Counted from the first letter of the stretch, positions 1 through 8,444 are shown. The stretch is 19,130 nt of DNA from Micrococcales bacterium UBA7469 (GCA_002479805.1 DLPB01000019.1:2152-21281); one strand, 5' to 3'. Program-made: numbers and translations. The notes: generated by a model from the sequence alone, not told the origin.

Positions 1-575
1 ACGCCCTGCTCCTTGAGGCGGAACAGGCGATCCCAGAGAATGTGCCTGGCCTGTGGGTCAAGCCCCGTGGTTGGCTCATCAAGAAGCAGAATCTCGGGCT
101 CGTTTACCAGACCACGGGCAATCGCGAGTCTGCGCTGCATACCACCGGATAGGTCATCCGCCTTAGCGTTACGTTTGTCCTGGAGCTGAGCAAAATCCAA
201 AAGCTCCTCTATCTTGCCCTTTAGCCACTTTCGGGAAAGGCCGAAGTAGCGGCCATAAACCATTAGGTTTTCCCAGACCTTCAACTCGCGATCTAGCAAA
301 TCCTTTTGAGGGACCACTCCAAGGTGAGCTCGAATCTCAGGGCCCTGAGTGTTGGGCTCCTTGCCCAAAATCTCAAGCTCCCCAGAGCTTCGCTGCGAAA
401 CCGATGAAATCATCTTCATGGTGGTGGACTTACCGGCACCGTTTGGACCCAGTAGACCAAAGGATTCGCCTCGATAAACCTGGAAGTTAATGCCGTCCAC
501 GGCCACAAAATCCTTGTAGGCCTTTTTCAAATCTTTGGCACGAATTACGATTTCGCGCTGAGTGTTTTGCGACAA
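1..575 (-). CDS. DrrA/NodI-like ABC transporter ATP-binding subunit (partial, C-terminus off the left edge)
   Basis: This is the ATPase subunit of an ABC transporter that would energise a separate ABC-2-type membrane partner, probably encoded beyond the left edge on the same strand. The 191 visible codons hold Walker A GPNGAGKST (about residues 43-51), the Q-loop VVPQ (Q90), the signature LSGGMQRR (142-149) and Walker B ILLLDEP with catalytic E167, followed by the D-loop region TTGLDP. The LSGGMQ signature and TTGLDP are typical of the DrrA/NodI/CcmA-like export ATPases. I chose the TTG at 573-575 as start: an in-frame stop lies upstream, no ATG or GTG lies between, and a weak purine-rich site (GAAAGAG) sits 6 bases before it. 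Only the end of the ATPase domain and any C-terminal extension are missing. The substrate cannot be told from the sequence (drug, lipid or polysaccharide are all possible). Confidence 0.9.
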   Translation of the reverse strand, partial: MSQNTQREIVIRAKDLKKAYKDFVAVDGINFQVYRGESFGLLGPNGAGKSTTMKMISSVSQRSSGELEILGKEPNTQGPEIRAHLGVVPQKDLLDRELKVWENLMVYGRYFGLSRKWLKGKIEELLDFAQLQDKRNAKADDLSGGMQRRLAIARGLVNEPEILLLDEPTTGLDPQARHILWDRLFRLKEQG

Positions 576-680
576 TCTGAACTCTTTCTGATGCCCAGCA
601 CTGGGCAGCCCTACAGGCTATCAAAATGATGGCCGAGTGGAGATAACGAACACGATAAATATTTGTTACTCAGCTTGAGA

Positions 681-686
681 TATGTT
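681..686 (+). promoter_or_regulatory. Candidate -10 box (TATGTT) for a leaderless transcript of the methyltransferase operon
   Basis: TATGTT fits the TANNNT consensus and lies exactly 6 bases before the GTG start at 693, so transcription would begin at or next to the start codon. No Shine-Dalgarno sequence is present. The surrounding region (about 640-690) is AT-rich and contains the palindrome AAATATTT (657-664). No convincing -35 element is seen, so the call rests on the spacing shared with other genes in the window. Confidence 0.4.
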
Positions 687-692
687 TGAGCG

Positions 693-1547
693 GTGAAAGA
701 GCGCTTGGGTAACCGTCGCACCTCTGGTGATGAGCAGTACTACACCCCAATCGCGCTGGCAAAGAGCCTGGTTGGCGAACTCTTGTCCGAAAACCCAACC
801 TTTCGCAACAAGCCATTTTTGGAGCCCGCGGGCGGCACCGGAAACTTCATCACAGCTCTTCAACAACAGGGTGTGCGGGAGATTATTTCTTTCGACATCC
901 ACCCAAAACATCCGAGCGTCTCACGCGCAGATTTTCTTCAGCAGCAGCTGAAGCCGGCTGACTACGTGGCGATTGGAAACCCGCCGTTTGGAAGAAATAA
1001 CCAGCTCTCTGTGCCATTTTTCAATCACGCTGCCAAGTTCGCCAGCCACATCGCGTTCTTGGTCCCGCGTTCATGGCGCAAGTGGTCTGTCATTAACCGC
1101 TTGCACCCAAACTTCCACCTGGTCGCCGACACCGACGTTGAGGTCATTTATGAGTCAGATTTGGGTGAGCCAATTGCGGTTCGCAATGACCTGAGAAGTT
1201 GCTTTCAGCTTTGGGAGCGAAGAGAAGAAGTTAGAGGGAAAATATCCGTTCCTCGGTCGGGACTAATTCGAAAAGTATCTCCGGCGGAGGCCGATATCGC
1301 TTTTCGCTGCTTCGGTTTTGGAACAGGACGGCTGTATCGAGATTTTGAGAGAAAGCCAAATACCACTCTGATGTTTTTGGCTGTCAGAGAACCCTGGGTG
1401 TTGGAGCTCTTGGAAGGCTTAGATTATTCAAAGTTCGCTCACAACACCGCTTACACCAAAGCCGTCTCGTTCCAAGAGATTAATTTCCTAATCAACGAAA
1501 GGCTGTGGGGGGACGGTTTCAAGACTGGAGAAGTGCCTCATGAGTGA
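693..1547 (+). CDS. Orphan N6-adenine DNA methyltransferase (gamma-type motif order)
   Basis: This is a 284-residue class I SAM-dependent methyltransferase, most likely acting on adenine in DNA. Visible motifs are DEQYYTP (residues 13-19, motif X), FLEPAGGTGNF (42-52, SAM-binding motif I), FDI with acidic D68 (motif II), ADF (79-81, motif III) and NPPF (96-99, catalytic motif IV). The order X-I-IV is that of gamma-class N6-adenine methyltransferases. The part after motif IV (about 180 residues) is short, leaving room for only a small target-recognition region. The start is GTG at 693, because an in-frame TGA lies at 687-689; no Shine-Dalgarno is visible but TATGTT sits 6 bases upstream. Its 3' end overlaps the next gene by 8 bases (ATGAGTGA). 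No restriction endonuclease or specificity gene is adjacent, so it looks solitary. An RNA or protein methyltransferase of the NPPF type is possible but less likely given the YTP motif. Confidence 0.8.
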   Translation: MKERLGNRRTSGDEQYYTPIALAKSLVGELLSENPTFRNKPFLEPAGGTGNFITALQQQGVREIISFDIHPKHPSVSRADFLQQQLKPADYVAIGNPPFGRNNQLSVPFFNHAAKFASHIAFLVPRSWRKWSVINRLHPNFHLVADTDVEVIYESDLGEPIAVRNDLRSCFQLWERREEVRGKISVPRSGLIRKVSPAEADIAFRCFGFGTGRLYRDFERKPNTTLMFLAVREPWVLELLEGLDYSKFAHNTAYTKAVSFQEINFLINERLWGDGFKTGEVPHE

Positions 1548-3324
1548 GTATTACCAAGACCCAACCCAGAATCCACGCTCGCGAGAGTACAAGGGCCCCA
1601 GGGCAAACCTAAAAGACCTTTTCCCCTACCTCAAAGATCACCGCAAAGCCCTGTACCTGGCACTTGGGCTATCCATCATTGCCTCCGCCCTTGCCCTCTC
1701 CCAACCTCTGGTGGTCGGTCAGCTCATCAGCGCCGTTGAGAAGCAGCTTGATATCTCATCCTTGGCACTTGGTCTGGTCGCGCTGATTTTGGTTGCTGCC
1801 ATAGTGAATGCATTCCAGTACTACCTGCTTTACAAAACGGGTGAGGGCGTGGTGCTCACCACTCGCAAAGCCTTAGTTGGCAGAATGCTTCGACTCCCGA
1901 TTGCAGAGTATGACCGCAGAAGAGTCGGTGACTTGGTCTCTAGAGTTGGATCCGATTCCACACTGTTGAAGTCAGTCCTTACCCAGGGTCTAGTAGATGC
2001 AGTTGGTGGTCTACTGCAGTTCGTTGGAGCCATCGCAGTAATGGCTTTCATAGATCCGATTCTGCTGGTCTCAACCCTCGCCGTTGTCTTTACCGCGGTG
2101 GCCGCAATTGCATTGACCGGTCGCAAGATCAGGTCGGCCACCACCAAGGCGCAGATGCGGGTCGGCGAGATGAGCTCAGCCGTAGAGCGGGCCCTGAGTG
2201 CAATCAGAACTATTCGTGCCTCAAGGGCAGAGGCCAAAGAAGCGGAGGTCATCGGCAAAGCTGCCCACGCCGCGTATGACCAGGGTATTGCGATCGCCAA
2301 GCTTTCGGCAGCCGTCGCTCCGATCGCTCAGATTGCTTTCAACACGGCCTTTATTGTGGTGCTGGGACTTGGTGGCCTGCGGGTTGCCTCTGGAGCTACC
2401 GAAATTGCATCCCTGGTTACCTTCGTGATTTTGCTGTTCTTCATGATTGGGCCGCTAATTTCAGCATTTGGCGCCTACACCTCAGTGATGGGTGCGCTTG
2501 GTGCCATGGCTCGCATCAACGAGATCATGGTGTTGGAAGAGGAAGAGACCTCGGTGAGTGACACTCATGTGCCGGTTTCCAAGACAGCGATTGAATTTCA
2601 AGACGTAAGTTTCAACTACGAACCCGCTGAAGGGGAAGACGCAGTTGCGATACTAAGAGGTGTAAACCTATCGATCCCGCGCGGAGCGAGGGTTGCCTTG
2701 GTAGGACCATCCGGTGCCGGCAAGTCCACGATCTTCTCCCTAATTGAGCGCTTTTACGAACCAACCTCAGGTCGACTTCTGCTGGACGGTCAACCCGTGA
2801 CTGAGTTCTCCAGATCGGAACTCAGAAGTCAGATCGGTTATGTAGAACAGGATGCTCCGGTTCTGGCCGGCTCGCTCAGAGACAACCTGCTGCTGTCAAA
2901 ACCTGAAGCCAGTGATGCCGAGTTACAAGAGGTACTGCGGATGGTGAACCTCGAGGAGGTATTGCAGCGCGAGACTCGAGGCTTAGATGCCGAGGTTGGC
3001 GAAAATGGCATCATGCTTTCCGGTGGCGAGCGCCAACGATTGGCAATCGCAAGAGCATTGCTGGCAGCTCCTCCAATCCTGCTGCTAGATGAATCGACCA
3101 GTGCATTGGATGGACCCAACGAGCAGCGGATGCGTGAGGCAATCGATGCCGTGGCCAAGGATCGGACCCTGATTGTGATTGCCCACCGACTTTCGACGGT
3201 GGTGGATTCTGACCAAATCATTGTGTTGCAATCTGGAGAAGTCATCGGCGTTGGTACGCACTCGGAGTTGGTGAAGACCACCCCGCTTTATGCCGAATTG
3301 GCTAAGCACCAACTTCTGCTCTAG
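1540..3324 (+). CDS. ABC exporter, fused membrane and ATPase domains (homodimer type)
   Basis: This is a full half-transporter of 594 residues: an N-terminal six-helix membrane domain (about 35-320) and a C-terminal ATPase domain. It should act as a dimer in the cytoplasmic membrane to export a hydrophobic or amphipathic molecule. Walker A GPSGAGKST is at 389-397, the Q-loop reads VEQDAPV, the signature LSGGERQ at 493-499, Walker B ILLLDES with catalytic E518, and the H-loop histidine is H549. All ATP-site residues are canonical, so a homodimer with two working sites is expected, unlike the asymmetric pair at 14325-17902. The start ATG overlaps the methyltransferase stop (ATGAGTGA), implying translational coupling, and kynU follows after 15 bases. 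That placement makes export of a tryptophan catabolite such as kynurenine or anthranilate conceivable, but this is inference; sequence alone does not give the substrate. Confidence 0.92.
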   Translation: MSEYYQDPTQNPRSREYKGPRANLKDLFPYLKDHRKALYLALGLSIIASALALSQPLVVGQLISAVEKQLDISSLALGLVALILVAAIVNAFQYYLLYKTGEGVVLTTRKALVGRMLRLPIAEYDRRRVGDLVSRVGSDSTLLKSVLTQGLVDAVGGLLQFVGAIAVMAFIDPILLVSTLAVVFTAVAAIALTGRKIRSATTKAQMRVGEMSSAVERALSAIRTIRASRAEAKEAEVIGKAAHAAYDQGIAIAKLSAAVAPIAQIAFNTAFIVVLGLGGLRVASGATEIASLVTFVILLFFMIGPLISAFGAYTSVMGALGAMARINEIMVLEEEETSVSDTHVPVSKTAIEFQDVSFNYEPAEGEDAVAILRGVNLSIPRGARVALVGPSGAGKSTIFSLIERFYEPTSGRLLLDGQPVTEFSRSELRSQIGYVEQDAPVLAGSLRDNLLLSKPEASDAELQEVLRMVNLEEVLQRETRGLDAEVGENGIMLSGGERQRLAIARALLAAPPILLLDESTSALDGPNEQRMREAIDAVAKDRTLIVIAHRLSTVVDSDQIIVLQSGEVIGVGTHSELVKTTPLYAELAKHQLLL

Positions 3325-3339
3325 GGATAGAGTTGGGGT

Positions 3340-4656
3340 ATGAGCTTCCGAATTGATCCGGAGGCGGCAACGCAACGAAGCTATGCGCAGTCGCTTGACG
3401 CCAACGACCCACTCGCATCTTTCAAATCTGAGTTCCTCATTTCCGACCCAGAGCTCTGCTACCTGGATGGTAATTCACTAGGCCGATTACCAAAGAAAAC
3501 CGTTGAAGCGGTGAATCATTTCTTGATTGAGGAATGGGGCAAAGAGCTCGTCGATGGTTGGAGTCACTGGATTGATCAGGCCCAGCCCGCGGGTGACCTG
3601 TTGGCCAGAACCGCGTTGGGGGCGGGTCCAGGCCAGACCCTGGTGTGCGACACCACCAGTGTGAACTTCTACCAACTCTGCCTGGCTGCAATCTCTGCAA
3701 ACCCGGAGCGCAAAACCGTCATTATTGACTCTGCCAATTTCCCAACTGACCGCTACATTCTCGAGGGCATCGCCAAGACCCATGCGCTAAAGCTGGTGAC
3801 CCTGAACACCGACGGAATGGGTGGCCCAGGGGCTGTTGAAATCTCATCTGAGGATGAAATGATTTCACCCGAGGAGCTAGAAAAGCACCTCAGCCAGGAC
3901 GTAGCACTGATTACATTGCAGGCAATCAACTACCGCTCTGGTGCTCGACAGCCTATGAAAGCGATCAATGCCCTCGCCAAGAAATACGGCGCATTGGTGG
4001 TTTGGGATTGCTCACACGCAATCGGTTCAATTGAGTTGGATTTCGAGAAAAATGATGTTCAGCTAGCGGTTGGTTGCACTTATAAGTACGGAAACTCGGG
4101 CCCTGGATCTCCTGCATGGTTATTTGTTTCAAAGGCCCTGCAGACCCAGTTACGCGTGCCGATCCAAGGCTGGTTTGCTCAGGAAAAGCAGTTCGAGATG
4201 GGTCCGTTTTTTGAGCCAGCAGACACGATTCGCAGATACCAAATTGCGTCTCCTTCGATCATTGGAATCCGAGGTGTCGAGGTCGCATTCGAGATGATCG
4301 GAAGGGCTGGTATCGACCAGATTGCTCACAAGGCAGCGGTTGGCACCGATTTGATGATCGCCCTGCACGATGCTTGGCTCGCGCCACTTGGGTTCGAACT
4401 TGGAACCCCGCGGGATTCAACTCAGCGCGGAGGACACATCATCATCAAGCACAAGGATGCCAAGTTGATCGCCTATGCACTTCGAAAGATCAGCAACGTA
4501 ATTCCGGACTATCGCGAACCTGGTTCCATCAGGCTGGCCATCTCGCCACTTGCTACCTCTTATGAAGAGGTCTACGAGGGCTTTGAAAGACTTCGTGAGC
4601 TAGTCCAATCAGAGAAGTACAAGAGCGTTTCGATGGACGGGAATCGAGTTACCTAA
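3340..4656 (+). CDS. kynU: Kynureninase
   Basis: Kynureninase is a PLP enzyme that splits L-kynurenine into anthranilate and L-alanine (or 3-hydroxykynurenine into 3-hydroxyanthranilate). The 438-residue length is normal for the family. The fold-type I signatures are visible: YLDGNSLG near the N-terminus, DSANFPTDRYI, the WDCSHAIG segment carrying the cofactor-binding aspartate, and the PLP-binding lysine K249 in TYKYGNSGPGS. The ATG at 3340 follows the exporter stop by 15 bases and is preceded by a GGGG stretch. The stop overlaps the next start by one base (TAATG), so it is coupled to the patatin-like gene. The dioxygenase for the first pathway step lies two genes downstream. No kynurenine 3-monooxygenase or 3-hydroxyanthranilate dioxygenase is in the window, so the visible genes point to an anthranilate-forming rather than an NAD-forming route. 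Confidence 0.95.
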   Translation: MSFRIDPEAATQRSYAQSLDANDPLASFKSEFLISDPELCYLDGNSLGRLPKKTVEAVNHFLIEEWGKELVDGWSHWIDQAQPAGDLLARTALGAGPGQTLVCDTTSVNFYQLCLAAISANPERKTVIIDSANFPTDRYILEGIAKTHALKLVTLNTDGMGGPGAVEISSEDEMISPEELEKHLSQDVALITLQAINYRSGARQPMKAINALAKKYGALVVWDCSHAIGSIELDFEKNDVQLAVGCTYKYGNSGPGSPAWLFVSKALQTQLRVPIQGWFAQEKQFEMGPFFEPADTIRRYQIASPSIIGIRGVEVAFEMIGRAGIDQIAHKAAVGTDLMIALHDAWLAPLGFELGTPRDSTQRGGHIIIKHKDAKLIAYALRKISNVIPDYREPGSIRLAISPLATSYEEVYEGFERLRELVQSEKYKSVSMDGNRVT

Positions 4657-5507
4657 TGGCGACCGTTGCACTAGCACTTGGATCCGGTGGAGCAAGGGGC
4701 TATGCCCACATCGGCGCTATTCAGGAGCTCGAAGCCCGAGGCTTTGATATCGTTGCAATCTCGGGAACCTCGATGGGCGCCATGGTTGGTGGCCTTTATA
4801 GCGCCGGCAAGCTGCAAGAGTTTGCATCCTGGGTCACCTCTTTGAAACAGACCGATGTGATTCGACTTTTAGATCCATCGCTATCGGCACCGGGCGCAAT
4901 CAAAGCCGAAAAGGTAATGAACAAGGTCCGAGCGATCCTTGGCAAGGTGCGAATTGAAGAGCTGAGCATCCCTTTTACAGCAGTTGCCACCGACGTGATG
5001 CAGGCCAAAGAGGTTTGGTTTCAACAGGGTCCCTTGGATGCAGCAATTAGAGCTTCGATCGCCATACCTAGTTTGATATCCTCAGTCACCGTTGGCGGAA
5101 GGCTGATGGTGGATGGTGGTCTACTGAACCCGCTGCCGATTGCTCCGTTGGCTTCGAATAAGGCGGATTTGGTGATCGCGATTTCACTATCAGGTCCGGG
5201 CAAGAATCACCCGATGGGCAATCCGTCCATCATCTCCAGCGACAAACGTGCGTCACGGTCAGACACTGAAACGCAGCAGTTGGCCAAAATTCCAAAGGGC
5301 ATCAGCACCTTCGAGGTGATGGAGCGGTCGATCGAAACCATGCAGAGCATCATTACCCGATATCGCACCGCCGGATATCCACCTGATCTCCTAGTCGAGA
5401 TTCCGATCGACTCGATCGGAATGTTGGAGTTCCACAAAGCAAAAGACCAGATTGAACTTGGTCGCAAGCTAACCGCAAGAGCCATCGAAAATTGGGGCAG
5501 TAAATGA
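4656..5507 (+). CDS. Patatin-like phospholipase/serine hydrolase (RssA/NTE-like)
   Basis: This 283-residue patatin-fold hydrolase uses a Ser-Asp dyad. The oxyanion-hole motif GSGGARG is at 9-15, the nucleophile elbow GTSMG places the catalytic serine at S39, and DGG supplies the catalytic aspartate D153. Size and motif spacing match the bacterial RssA/YchK-like single-domain patatins, which usually act on lipid acyl esters in the cytoplasm or at the inner membrane; no signal peptide or membrane segment is visible. It starts inside the kynU stop (TAATG) and its own stop overlaps the kynA start (ATGA), so it is locked between two kynurenine-pathway genes. Because the run lacks a recognisable kynurenine formamidase, this hydrolase is a positional candidate for hydrolysing N-formylkynurenine. 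That is speculation: known formamidases are KynB-type metal enzymes or alpha/beta-hydrolases. A lipid-directed role is the default. Confidence 0.9.
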   Translation: MATVALALGSGGARGYAHIGAIQELEARGFDIVAISGTSMGAMVGGLYSAGKLQEFASWVTSLKQTDVIRLLDPSLSAPGAIKAEKVMNKVRAILGKVRIEELSIPFTAVATDVMQAKEVWFQQGPLDAAIRASIAIPSLISSVTVGGRLMVDGGLLNPLPIAPLASNKADLVIAISLSGPGKNHPMGNPSIISSDKRASRSDTETQQLAKIPKGISTFEVMERSIETMQSIITRYRTAGYPPDLLVEIPIDSIGMLEFHKAKDQIELGRKLTARAIENWGSK

Positions 5508-6328
5508 GCCACGATAAACACGTCAGCTACACCTCCTACCTCAAAGTTGATGAGCTATTGCAGTTGCAACAGCCGCTGAGCGATGGCCCTGAGCACGATG
5601 AGCTGCTTTTCATCACGATTCATCAGGTCTATGAACTTTGGTTCAAGCAGTTGCTTCATGAGGCCAGCGCATTGCAGCGCTCTCTTGAAAAGGGTGATAC
5701 CCACCGCTCCATGGCAATCCTCGGTCGCATGCGGACAATTATGAAAACCTGTGTTTCGCAACTCGACATCCTTGAAACCATGACTCCGCTGCAGTTCAAC
5801 TCTTTCCGCGACCGACTCACCTCAGCTTCTGGATTTCAGTCAGCGCAGTTTCGGGAACTGGAAGCAGTCCTAGGTCGCAGAGATCAAGCGGGTGCAGACG
5901 CGGATAAGCGATCAGGTATGGGAATGGCAGATCATCTAGTGCCCGGCTCTCCCGCCAGAGAGCGAGTAGAGGCCGCGATGACCAGGCCCTCCCTATGGGA
6001 TTCTGCACTTCGCTACTTCAACACCCGAATGCCCATGCCAGCGAGCGCGCTGAGTCGCGATGTCAGCCTGGCGTGGCAACCAAACGAAGAGGTGCAGCAA
6101 GCTTTGATTGAGTTGCATCGCAATGACCCAGAAGCCTCGATGATTGGTGAGGCACTTGTCGATCTTGATGAAGGCTTGCAGGAGTGGCGCTATCGTCACG
6201 TGAAGATGGTCGAGCGCACCATCGGCAGAAAGATGGGCACCGGAGGCTCATCGGGAGCTGGCTACCTAGCGAGCACGCTCTTCAACCCGGTTTTCCCAGA
6301 TCTTTGGGCAATCCGGTCTCAGTTCTGA
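5504..6328 (+). CDS. kynA: Tryptophan 2,3-dioxygenase
   Basis: This haem enzyme opens the indole ring of L-tryptophan with O2 to give N-formyl-L-kynurenine, the first step of the kynurenine pathway. The 274-residue protein shows the family's SYTSYLKVDELL start, the active-site segment LLFITIHQVYELWFKQ (F36 and H40 match the substrate-pocket Phe and His of Xanthomonas TDO), the SGFQSAQFR segment, the proximal haem ligand H232 in WRYRHVKMVERTIG, and the GTGGSSG loop (245-251) that closes over substrate. The start ATG shares ATGA with the patatin stop, with GGGGCAG just upstream as ribosome-binding site. It is the last gene of the plus-strand run. Its 3' end overlaps the convergent folD by 10 bases, leaving no room for a terminator. 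Confidence 0.96.
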   Translation: MSHDKHVSYTSYLKVDELLQLQQPLSDGPEHDELLFITIHQVYELWFKQLLHEASALQRSLEKGDTHRSMAILGRMRTIMKTCVSQLDILETMTPLQFNSFRDRLTSASGFQSAQFRELEAVLGRRDQAGADADKRSGMGMADHLVPGSPARERVEAAMTRPSLWDSALRYFNTRMPMPASALSRDVSLAWQPNEEVQQALIELHRNDPEASMIGEALVDLDEGLQEWRYRHVKMVERTIGRKMGTGGSSGAGYLASTLFNPVFPDLWAIRSQF

Positions 6329-7173
6329 GCTGCCCTCACAACATTGCTCACAAGCATCGCTCGGGTCATGGGCCCAACCCCACCTGGATTTGGTGAGAGC
6401 CAGCCGGCAACATTTGCCACCTCTGGGTGAACATCGCCTACCAGCCCAGACTCGGTGCGGCTGATGCCAACATCCAAGACTGCGGCTCCGGGCTTGACCC
6501 ACTCAGGTTTGACAAAGTGAGCCGAACCAAGCGCGGCTACGATGATGTCCGCCCGCTTCAGATGCGCCGCGATATCTCTTGAAGCACTATGCAGTGTGGT
6601 AACAGTCGCGTCGGTGCCTTTACGAGATGCCAACAGACTCAGCGGACGCCCCACGGTCAGCCCTCGTCCAAGCACCACCATTTCCTTGCCAGAGGTTGCA
6701 ATCTCATAGCGGCGAAGCAATTCCAGGATTCCGTTCGGAGTGCATGGAAGCGGTGAGGAGATCTCACCTGAAATATTCATAACCAGTTTGCCCAGATTGA
6801 TTGGGTGCAGTCCGTCTGCATCTTTGGCGGGGTCAATAAGCTCAAGCATCGCGTTGGAGTCCATGCCCGCAGGCAGCGGTAGCTGAACAATGTAGCCGGT
6901 GACCTCATCTGCGTTGTTCAGGTCCTTGATGGCGCTAACCACATCCGCCTTGGTGGCGGTCTGTGGTAGGTCAATTCGGATTGATTCAACTCCGACCTCG
7001 GCGCAGTCGCGGTGCTTACCTGCAACATAAGACTTAGATCCTGGATCTTCGCCAACCAGCAAGGTTCCAAGTCCTGGGATGACGCCCCTGGACCTAAGCG
7101 CAGCAACCTCGATGGCCAGTTCAGCCTTAATTTGTTTGGCAATCGCCAAACCATCGAGCTTGATTGCAGTCAT
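6319..7173 (-). CDS. folD: Bifunctional methylene-THF dehydrogenase / methenyl-THF cyclohydrolase
   Basis: FolD oxidises 5,10-methylene-THF to 5,10-methenyl-THF with NADP+ and hydrolyses it to 10-formyl-THF, feeding purine synthesis (PurH is at the right edge of the window). The 284-residue length is typical. Visible signatures are SKSYVAGKH with Y49 and catalytic K53, GYIVQLPLP carrying the catalytic glutamine, DADGLHPIN with the conserved aspartate, the dinucleotide-binding VLGRGLTVGRPL, and the C-terminal NPGGVGPMTRAMLVSN. The ATG lies only 2 bases after the glyA stop and has no clear Shine-Dalgarno of its own, so it is probably translated by coupling in a glyA-folD operon. The C-terminal codons overlap the antisense 3' end of kynA by 10 bases. 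Confidence 0.96.
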   Translation of the reverse strand: MTAIKLDGLAIAKQIKAELAIEVAALRSRGVIPGLGTLLVGEDPGSKSYVAGKHRDCAEVGVESIRIDLPQTATKADVVSAIKDLNNADEVTGYIVQLPLPAGMDSNAMLELIDPAKDADGLHPINLGKLVMNISGEISSPLPCTPNGILELLRRYEIATSGKEMVVLGRGLTVGRPLSLLASRKGTDATVTTLHSASRDIAAHLKRADIIVAALGSAHFVKPEWVKPGAAVLDVGISRTESGLVGDVHPEVANVAGWLSPNPGGVGPMTRAMLVSNVVRAAQN

Positions 7174-7175
7174 TG

Positions 7176-8438
7176 CTAGTAGAGCGGGAATGCTTCAGTT
7201 AGCTTGCGCACGCGGGCACGAAGTGGAGCCACATCGGCACCAGGCTTGAGGGCCTCTGCGATGATGTCGGCAACTTCAGTGAACTCGGTGGCGCCAAAAC
7301 CACGGGTAGCTAGCGCTGGAGCACCAATGCGAATTCCAGAGGTGACCATCGGTGGACGAGGGTCATTCGGTACCGAGTTCTTGTTCACCGTTACTCCTGC
7401 GTGGTGCAGGATGTCCTGGGCAGTCTGACCATCGATTGCAGCGTTTCTCAGGTCTACCAAAACCAGGTGCACATCGGTGCCACCGGTCAAGACCGAAATG
7501 CCAGCTTCGGTGATGTCTTTCTGCATCAGGCGGTCAGCGATGATGCGAGCACCCTCGATGGTGCGCTGCTGGCGTTCTACAAAATCAGGCTGCATTGCCG
7601 CCTTGAAGGCAACTGCCTTGGCGGCAACCACGTGCATCAATGGGCCACCCTGCTGACCGGGGAATACTGCAGAGTCGATCTTCTTGGCGTACTCGGCCTT
7701 GGAGAGAATCACGCCAGAACGAGGCCCTGCCAAAGTCTTGTGAACAGTTGAGGAAACCACATCAGCATATGGAACCGGTGAAGGGTGGAGTCCCGCTGCA
7801 ACCAAGCCTGCGAAGTGAGCCATGTCGACCCAAAGCTTGGCACCCACCTCGTCGGCGATCGACCTGAAGGCCGCGAAATCTAAGTGACGGGAGTAAGCCG
7901 ACCAACCTGCAATCAGAACAGCTGGCTTAGTCTCAAGGGCACGTTCACGAACTATGTCCATGTCAATCAGGTGCGTGTCAGGGTGGAGCTCGTATGCGTG
8001 AGCTTCATACATCTTTCCTGAGAAGTTCAGCTTCATGCCGTGGGTCAGGTGACCACCGTGTGCCAATGAAAGTCCAAGAATGCGGTCACCCGGGTTAGCC
8101 ATCGCCATCATCACAGCCGCGTTTGCGGTGGCACCCGAGTGAGGTTGGACGTTTACGTGTTCAGCACCAAAGAGCTGCTTGGCGCGCTCACGTGCTAGGT
8201 CCTCTGCGATGTCAACCACCTCGCAGCCACCGTAGTAGCGCTTTCCTGGGTAACCTTCGGCGTACTTATTAGTCAGGACTGAGCCCTGGGTTTCCAAGAT
8301 AGCGCGCGAGACAAAATTCTCGGACGCGATCATCTCTAGGGTGTGACGCTGACGGTCCAGCTCCTGCTCCAAGACGGCAGCAATTTCTGGGTCAACCTCG
8401 GACAAGGGGGCATTGAAGCTAGCTGGCTGTGTGGACAT
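7176..8438 (-). CDS. glyA: Serine hydroxymethyltransferase
   Basis: GlyA is a PLP enzyme that converts L-serine and THF into glycine and 5,10-methylene-THF, the main entry of one-carbon units. The 420-residue length is standard. The N-terminal LEMIASENFVS, the NKYAEGYPGKRYYGG segment, the HSGATANAAV segment, WVDMAHFAGLVAAG and the cofactor-binding K234 in SSTVHKTLAGPRSG are all present. The product is the substrate of FolD, encoded 2 bases downstream. The ATG at 8438 has no Shine-Dalgarno but TAAACT ends 6 bases upstream, suggesting a leaderless mRNA. The 61-base space to the divergent purU holds both promoters. Confidence 0.97.
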   Translation of the reverse strand: MSTQPASFNAPLSEVDPEIAAVLEQELDRQRHTLEMIASENFVSRAILETQGSVLTNKYAEGYPGKRYYGGCEVVDIAEDLARERAKQLFGAEHVNVQPHSGATANAAVMMAMANPGDRILGLSLAHGGHLTHGMKLNFSGKMYEAHAYELHPDTHLIDMDIVRERALETKPAVLIAGWSAYSRHLDFAAFRSIADEVGAKLWVDMAHFAGLVAAGLHPSPVPYADVVSSTVHKTLAGPRSGVILSKAEYAKKIDSAVFPGQQGGPLMHVVAAKAVAFKAAMQPDFVERQQRTIEGARIIADRLMQKDITEAGISVLTGGTDVHLVLVDLRNAAIDGQTAQDILHHAGVTVNKNSVPNDPRPPMVTSGIRIGAPALATRGFGATEFTEVADIIAEALKPGADVAPLRARVRKLTEAFPLY

Positions 8439-8444
8439 GGGCAG

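Noticed and set aside
682..696. Four-codon leader reading frame (M-F-E-R-stop) overlapping the methyltransferase GTG as GTGA
   Set aside because: Its ATG lies inside the proposed -10 box TATGTT, so it would not be transcribed if the promoter call is right, and it has no ribosome-binding site.
1830..2300. 156-codon minus-strand frame inside the ABC exporter
   Set aside because: The plus-strand frame encodes a clear transporter membrane domain; the antisense frame has no domain or start signal.
693..3324. Restriction-modification or phage-defence island around the methyltransferase
   Set aside because: No restriction endonuclease, specificity subunit, helicase, toxin or integrase is adjacent; the neighbours are an exporter and metabolic genes.
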